A DNA stretch of 9,472 nucleotides from Lachnoclostridium sp. UBA1781. GTDB lineage: Bacteria; Bacillota; Clostridia; Lachnospirales; Lachnospiraceae. Location of the stretch: positions 1-9,472 of the forward strand of contig DCGJ01000146.1 in the NCBI GenBank assembly GCA_002315495.1, written 5' to 3'. The number at the start of each line of letters is the position of its first letter. Within the stretch, counting starts at the first letter, position 1. Shown here one piece after another: positions 6,552 to 9,472 of this stretch. A model generated the notes under the pieces. The model saw nothing but the letters and a program-made list of their open reading frames with translations. It did no database searches and was not told the origin of the DNA. The translations under genes were made by a program, and so were the position numbers.

Positions 6552-7916
6552 ATGGCAAAAAGGGATTACTCGGTGGTAACACCGGAGGTGAAACACCTGA
6601 CTGAGGTGTGCGTGCAGAATAGTAACATTGATCCGGAGCTTTACACAAAGCTGGAGGTCAAAAGAGGTCTTCGTGACCTGAATGGTAAGGGTGTGTTGAC
6701 AGGCCTTACCGAGATTTCAGACATTATTGCGACGAAAGAGGTGGAGGGAGAGGTCGTTCCTTGCGAGGGTTCGCTCTATTATCGCGGGTATAATGTCGTG
6801 AATCTGATTGAAGGCTTTCATAAGGACAACCGTTTTGGATTTGAAGAAGTAGCTTACCTGCTTCTTATGGGCTCTTTACCGACAAAGGAAGAGTTGGAGA
6901 ATTTTAAGGAAGTATTGGTCGACTATCGTTCGCTTCCGAACAGTTTTGTTCGTGACATCATTTTGAAGGCTCCAAGCCCGGATGTTATGAACTCTTTGGC
7001 ACGTAGTGTGCTGACACTGTATTCCTTTGACAAGGAAGCAGACAATACCAACATTGACAATGTTATGCGTCAGTGTCTGCAGCTCATTGCAGAATTTCCA
7101 ATGCTGATCGTATATGCGTATAATTCGTATCGCTACTATCGTCAGGGCGAGAATTTGATTATCCATCGACCAAAGGCGGAGTATTCCGCAGCAGAGAACA
7201 TTTTGCACCTGCTTCGACCGGATGGACAGTTTACCGATCTTGAGGCAAAGGTTTTGGACACCGCGTTGGTGCTTCATATGGAACACGGCGGTGGTAACAA
7301 TTCCACCTTTACCACGCATGTGGTTACCTCCTCGGGAACGGACACGTATTCCGCTATCGCAGCAGCGCTGGGCTCCCTAAAGGGACCGAAGCACGGTGGT
7401 GCGAATGTCAAGGTAACCGAGATGTTCACCGATTTGATGGCGCAGGTGAAAAACTGGGAAGATGAGAGTGAGGTGGAAGCATACCTCAAGGCGCTGCTTC
7501 ATAAGCAGGCATTTGATAAGAGCGGATTGATTTATGGTATGGGACATGCAATTTACTCCGTATCCGATCCGCGTGCCCTGGTGCTTCATGATTGTGTGGC
7601 GAAGCTTGCCGAAGAGAAGGGCATGGACAGGGAGTACGCGCTTTACAGTCTTGTTGAGCGTCTTGCACCAAAGGTTATTGCGGAAGAGCGTAAGATTTAC
7701 AAAGGTGTTAGTGCAAATGTGGACTTCTTTAGCGGCCTGCTTTACCAGATTCTCGGACTTCCGAATGAGATCTATACGGCGCTTTTCGCAACCGCGAGAA
7801 TTGTCGGTTGGAGTGCACATCGAATCGAAGAATTAATCAATGCGGGGAAGATTATCCGTCCGGCATATGTGGCTGTTCAGGAACATCGGGATTATGTTCC
7901 GATGGAAGAAAGATAG
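6552..7916 (+). CDS. gltA: Citrate synthase (citrate/2-methylcitrate synthase family)
   Basis: This cytoplasmic enzyme condenses oxaloacetate with acetyl-CoA to give citrate, the entry to the oxidative branch leading to 2-oxoglutarate and glutamate. It has 454 residues, slightly longer than common bacterial forms. The catalytic triad is intact: His281 in GPKHGGAN, His332 in GMGHAIY and Asp391 in ANVDFFSG. His245 in MEHGGGN, Arg341 in SDPRA, Arg416 in ARIVGW and Arg436 in IIRPAY match substrate-binding positions of the family. GGAGG ends seven bases before the ATG. Only 37 bp separate it from the yesL-like gene and no promoter is seen there, so the two are probably co-transcribed. Aconitase and isocitrate dehydrogenase are not in the window. 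A 2-methylcitrate synthase activity cannot be excluded from sequence. Confidence 0.93.
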   Translation: MAKRDYSVVTPEVKHLTEVCVQNSNIDPELYTKLEVKRGLRDLNGKGVLTGLTEISDIIATKEVEGEVVPCEGSLYYRGYNVVNLIEGFHKDNRFGFEEVAYLLLMGSLPTKEELENFKEVLVDYRSLPNSFVRDIILKAPSPDVMNSLARSVLTLYSFDKEADNTNIDNVMRQCLQLIAEFPMLIVYAYNSYRYYRQGENLIIHRPKAEYSAAENILHLLRPDGQFTDLEAKVLDTALVLHMEHGGGNNSTFTTHVVTSSGTDTYSAIAAALGSLKGPKHGGANVKVTEMFTDLMAQVKNWEDESEVEAYLKALLHKQAFDKSGLIYGMGHAIYSVSDPRALVLHDCVAKLAEEKGMDREYALYSLVERLAPKVIAEERKIYKGVSANVDFFSGLLYQILGLPNEIYTALFATARIVGWSAHRIEELINAGKIIRPAYVAVQEHRDYVPMEER

Positions 7917-7985
7917 GAAAACGATAGCGAAATGCTCCTATGGAGAAACCATGGGAAGAGAATAACAAGAGAGAGTATCATACAG

Positions 7986-8030
7986 AAAGGACCTTCGAAT
8001 TGTGAATGACACAATTCGAAGGTCCTTTTT
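7986..8030 (+). terminator. Strong intrinsic terminator after citrate synthase
   Basis: A perfect 19-bp stem (7986-8004 with 8010-8028) closes the five-base loop AATGA and runs into TTTTT then CATTTT. It lies 69 bp past the citrate synthase stop. On the minus strand the trailing run is only TTTCTG, so it may stop the converging minus-strand operon less efficiently. The flanking 7917-7985 and 8031-8087 show nothing else. Confidence 0.93.
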
Positions 8031-8087
8031 CATTTTATTCGTCTCGTCGGAGAGCTTGAACAAGTCGTTTGAGAAGAACTGTTATTC

Positions 8088-8339
8088 TTACCAACGGTCT
8101 TCCCCTAACGGACAATGGGAGGAAAGCTTTCCGGCACGATACAGTACGAAGCATCCACACTGAACGCAGAGGCCGTTCGAAAGTGACGGACAGTCCGCGC
8201 ATTTTGCTAAGCGATTGGAGTAATCGGCTTCAGGAGTTCGCTCGGCTTCCGGCATGGCGGACAGATATTCGGCAATCTTTTCCTGAACCTGTTCTTCACT
8301 GACACCTTCTAAAAGGCATTTGCGGCATGGAATCTTCAT
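8088..8339 (-). CDS. DUF6171-type small cysteine-rich protein (probable zinc binding)
   Basis: This is an 83-residue protein with eight cysteines in paired motifs: CRKC (5, 8), CADC (47, 50), CVQCGC (58, 61, 63) and Cys76. This is enough to bind one or two metal ions, most likely zinc. The spacing, the central ...RLAKCADCPSL.NGLC..CGCF pattern and the ending near CPLGEDRW match what I recall of DUF6171 proteins of Lachnospiraceae. The function of that family is unknown. It has no signal peptide or membrane segment, so it is probably cytoplasmic. GAGG lies five bases before the ATG. It starts 23 bp after the stop of the arabinofuranosidase gene on the same strand, which suggests co-transcription. 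The family name is from memory; the cysteine pattern is seen directly. Confidence 0.75.
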   Translation of the reverse strand: MKIPCRKCLLEGVSEEQVQEKIAEYLSAMPEAERTPEADYSNRLAKCADCPSLSNGLCVQCGCFVLYRAGKLSSHCPLGEDRW

Positions 8340-8362
8340 AAAAACCTCGTGATCTGGGATGG

Positions 8363-9472
8363 TTACTTAACGATAACCTTTACAATGCTTCCGGCAGGAA
8401 CGGTAATGGAAAGAAGGGCATCATTTTCATCGTTCTTTACCAGGGTTACGCCGTCATAAGAAGTTGCGGCTACGGTGTCCGGCTCCTCGAAGGTGTTAAA
8501 TGCGGTATACTCCGCAGAAAGAATCTCAGCAGAAATCTCCGGAGTCTTAATGCCACAGCAAGGACAACCTTCTACGGCATCGATGAGACGGGTGGAGAGA
8601 ACGTAATCCTCGTCCAGGTTTGCATTTGCAAGGGTGATAACCAGACGTCCTTCGGAATCTACGGAAGCGGATTCGGAAATGTCCGGAATCTCGCACTCGC
8701 CGTGCTTAACAGTGGTGTCCTCCAGTGCGCTTTCTACAAGAGTAGAACCTTGATGATCCTTGAACATCTTGAATACATGATAGGTCGGAGTCTTAAGCAT
8801 CTTGTCGCCCTCGGTGAGAATTACGGACTGCAGTACATTTACAATCTGAGCGATATTGGCCATCACGATACGATCGGAATTGTGGTTAAACAGGTTCAAA
8901 TTGATGGCTGCAACCATAGCGTCACGCATCGTATTCTGCTGGTATAAGAAGCCAGGATTGGTACCCGGCTCAACCTCCCACCAGGTGCCCCACTCGTCGA
9001 CAATAAGGCCAATCTTATGTTCCGGATCGTAGCGGTCCATAATCTCAAGATGTCCCTTGATGATGTCCTTAATCTTCAAGGTTTCCTGAAGGGTATCGTA
9101 GTAGCCCTTCTGATCGAAGCCGGTTGCAGAGCCCTTATTTACCCAGCCGTTTGGAACGGTGTAGAAGTGAAGAGAGAGCGCGTTACAAACAAATGGATTG
9201 ATGCGCTTCATCACTTCCTCGGTCCAATGGTAGTCGCCGGCATTCGGACCACAGGCTACCTTATACAACTGGTTGTCGCCGTAATTTCTGCAGTACGTCT
9301 GGAACTGACGATATACACTTGCGTAATATTCCGGAAGCATGTTGCCGCCACAGCCCCAGTTCTCATTGCCTACTCCGAAGTAGTCAACTGTCCATGGTTC
9401 CTCGCTGCCGTTAGCCTTACGGAGATCTGACATAGGGCTAAGTCCACCGAAGGTCATATATTCTACCCACTC
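8363..9472 (-). CDS. GH51 alpha-L-arabinofuranosidase, N-terminus beyond the window
   Basis: This family 51 glycoside hydrolase releases terminal arabinofuranose from arabinoxylan, arabinan or their oligosaccharides. About 369 C-terminal residues are visible. The frame stays open to the right edge (EWVEYMTFGGLSP), and since family members have about 500 residues, roughly 130 are missing; the Met at 9457 is internal. The acid/base glutamate is in GVGNENWGCGG (codon 9362-9364) and the nucleophile in IVDEWGTWW (codon 8993-8995), so the active site looks intact. The C-terminal beta-sandwich follows, containing the conserved-looking TAFNTFEEPDTV. No secretion signal can be judged. An odd CPCC cluster lies in that domain (8555-8566). 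It is the upstream gene of DUF6171, converging on citrate synthase. It supports arabinose-containing glycans as a nearby catabolic theme. Confidence 0.93.
   Translation of the reverse strand, partial: EWVEYMTFGGLSPMSDLRKANGSEEPWTVDYFGVGNENWGCGGNMLPEYYASVYRQFQTYCRNYGDNQLYKVACGPNAGDYHWTEEVMKRINPFVCNALSLHFYTVPNGWVNKGSATGFDQKGYYDTLQETLKIKDIIKGHLEIMDRYDPEHKIGLIVDEWGTWWEVEPGTNPGFLYQQNTMRDAMVAAINLNLFNHNSDRIVMANIAQIVNVLQSVILTEGDKMLKTPTYHVFKMFKDHQGSTLVESALEDTTVKHGECEIPDISESASVDSEGRLVITLANANLDEDYVLSTRLIDAVEGCPCCGIKTPEISAEILSAEYTAFNTFEEPDTVAATSYDGVTLVKNDENDALLSITVPAGSIVKVIVK

Noticed and set aside
9017..9430. 137-codon plus-strand frame opposite the arabinofuranosidase
   Set aside because: It is a shadow of the well-supported GH51 gene and has no ribosome site or domain features.

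Overview
The window looks like a chromosomal segment from a Firmicutes bacterium, most probably of the family Lachnospiraceae (Butyrivibrio/Roseburia-like gut or rumen clostridia). This is inferred from strong AGGAGG ribosome sites, low-to-medium GC, an LplA/LplB/LplC-type sugar ABC transporter without its own ATPase, a YesL (DUF624) protein, a GH51 arabinofuranosidase and a DUF6171 cysteine-rich protein. No species can be named from the sequence alone.

Layout from left to right. Positions 1-235 hold no convincing gene, only four imperfect 10-bp repeats. A tRNA-Leu(UAG) on the minus strand (280-359) has its own near-consensus promoter (372-400) and an intrinsic terminator (236-276). Divergent to it, a near-perfect sigma-70 promoter (524-552) drives a three-gene plus-strand operon after a leader of about 150 nt: an unusually long LplB-type permease (713-2692), an LplC/YtcP-type permease (2706-3665) and a lipoprotein solute-binding protein (3733-5631). 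A GC-rich hairpin (5726-5753) follows. A second good promoter (5683-5711) lies just before that hairpin and should transcribe yesL-like DUF624 (5792-6514) and citrate synthase (6552-7916), which ends at a very strong terminator (7986-8030). Facing them on the minus strand are a DUF6171 protein (8088-8339) and, upstream of it, the C-terminal three quarters of a GH51 alpha-L-arabinofuranosidase that runs off the right edge (8363-9472).

How they fit together (inference): the solute-binding lipoprotein and two permeases form a CUT1-type importer for an oligosaccharide, energised by an ATPase encoded elsewhere. The nearby cytoplasmic-type arabinofuranosidase suggests, without proving, an arabinose-containing substrate. 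YesL-like proteins are often found beside such importers. Citrate synthase is a housekeeping enzyme that appears to be co-transcribed with yesL.

The most unusual object is the first permease. It carries about 360 extra N-terminal residues that read as two diverged copies of a four-helix membrane unit, each with an NPAR motif, fused ahead of an otherwise ordinary LplB permease.
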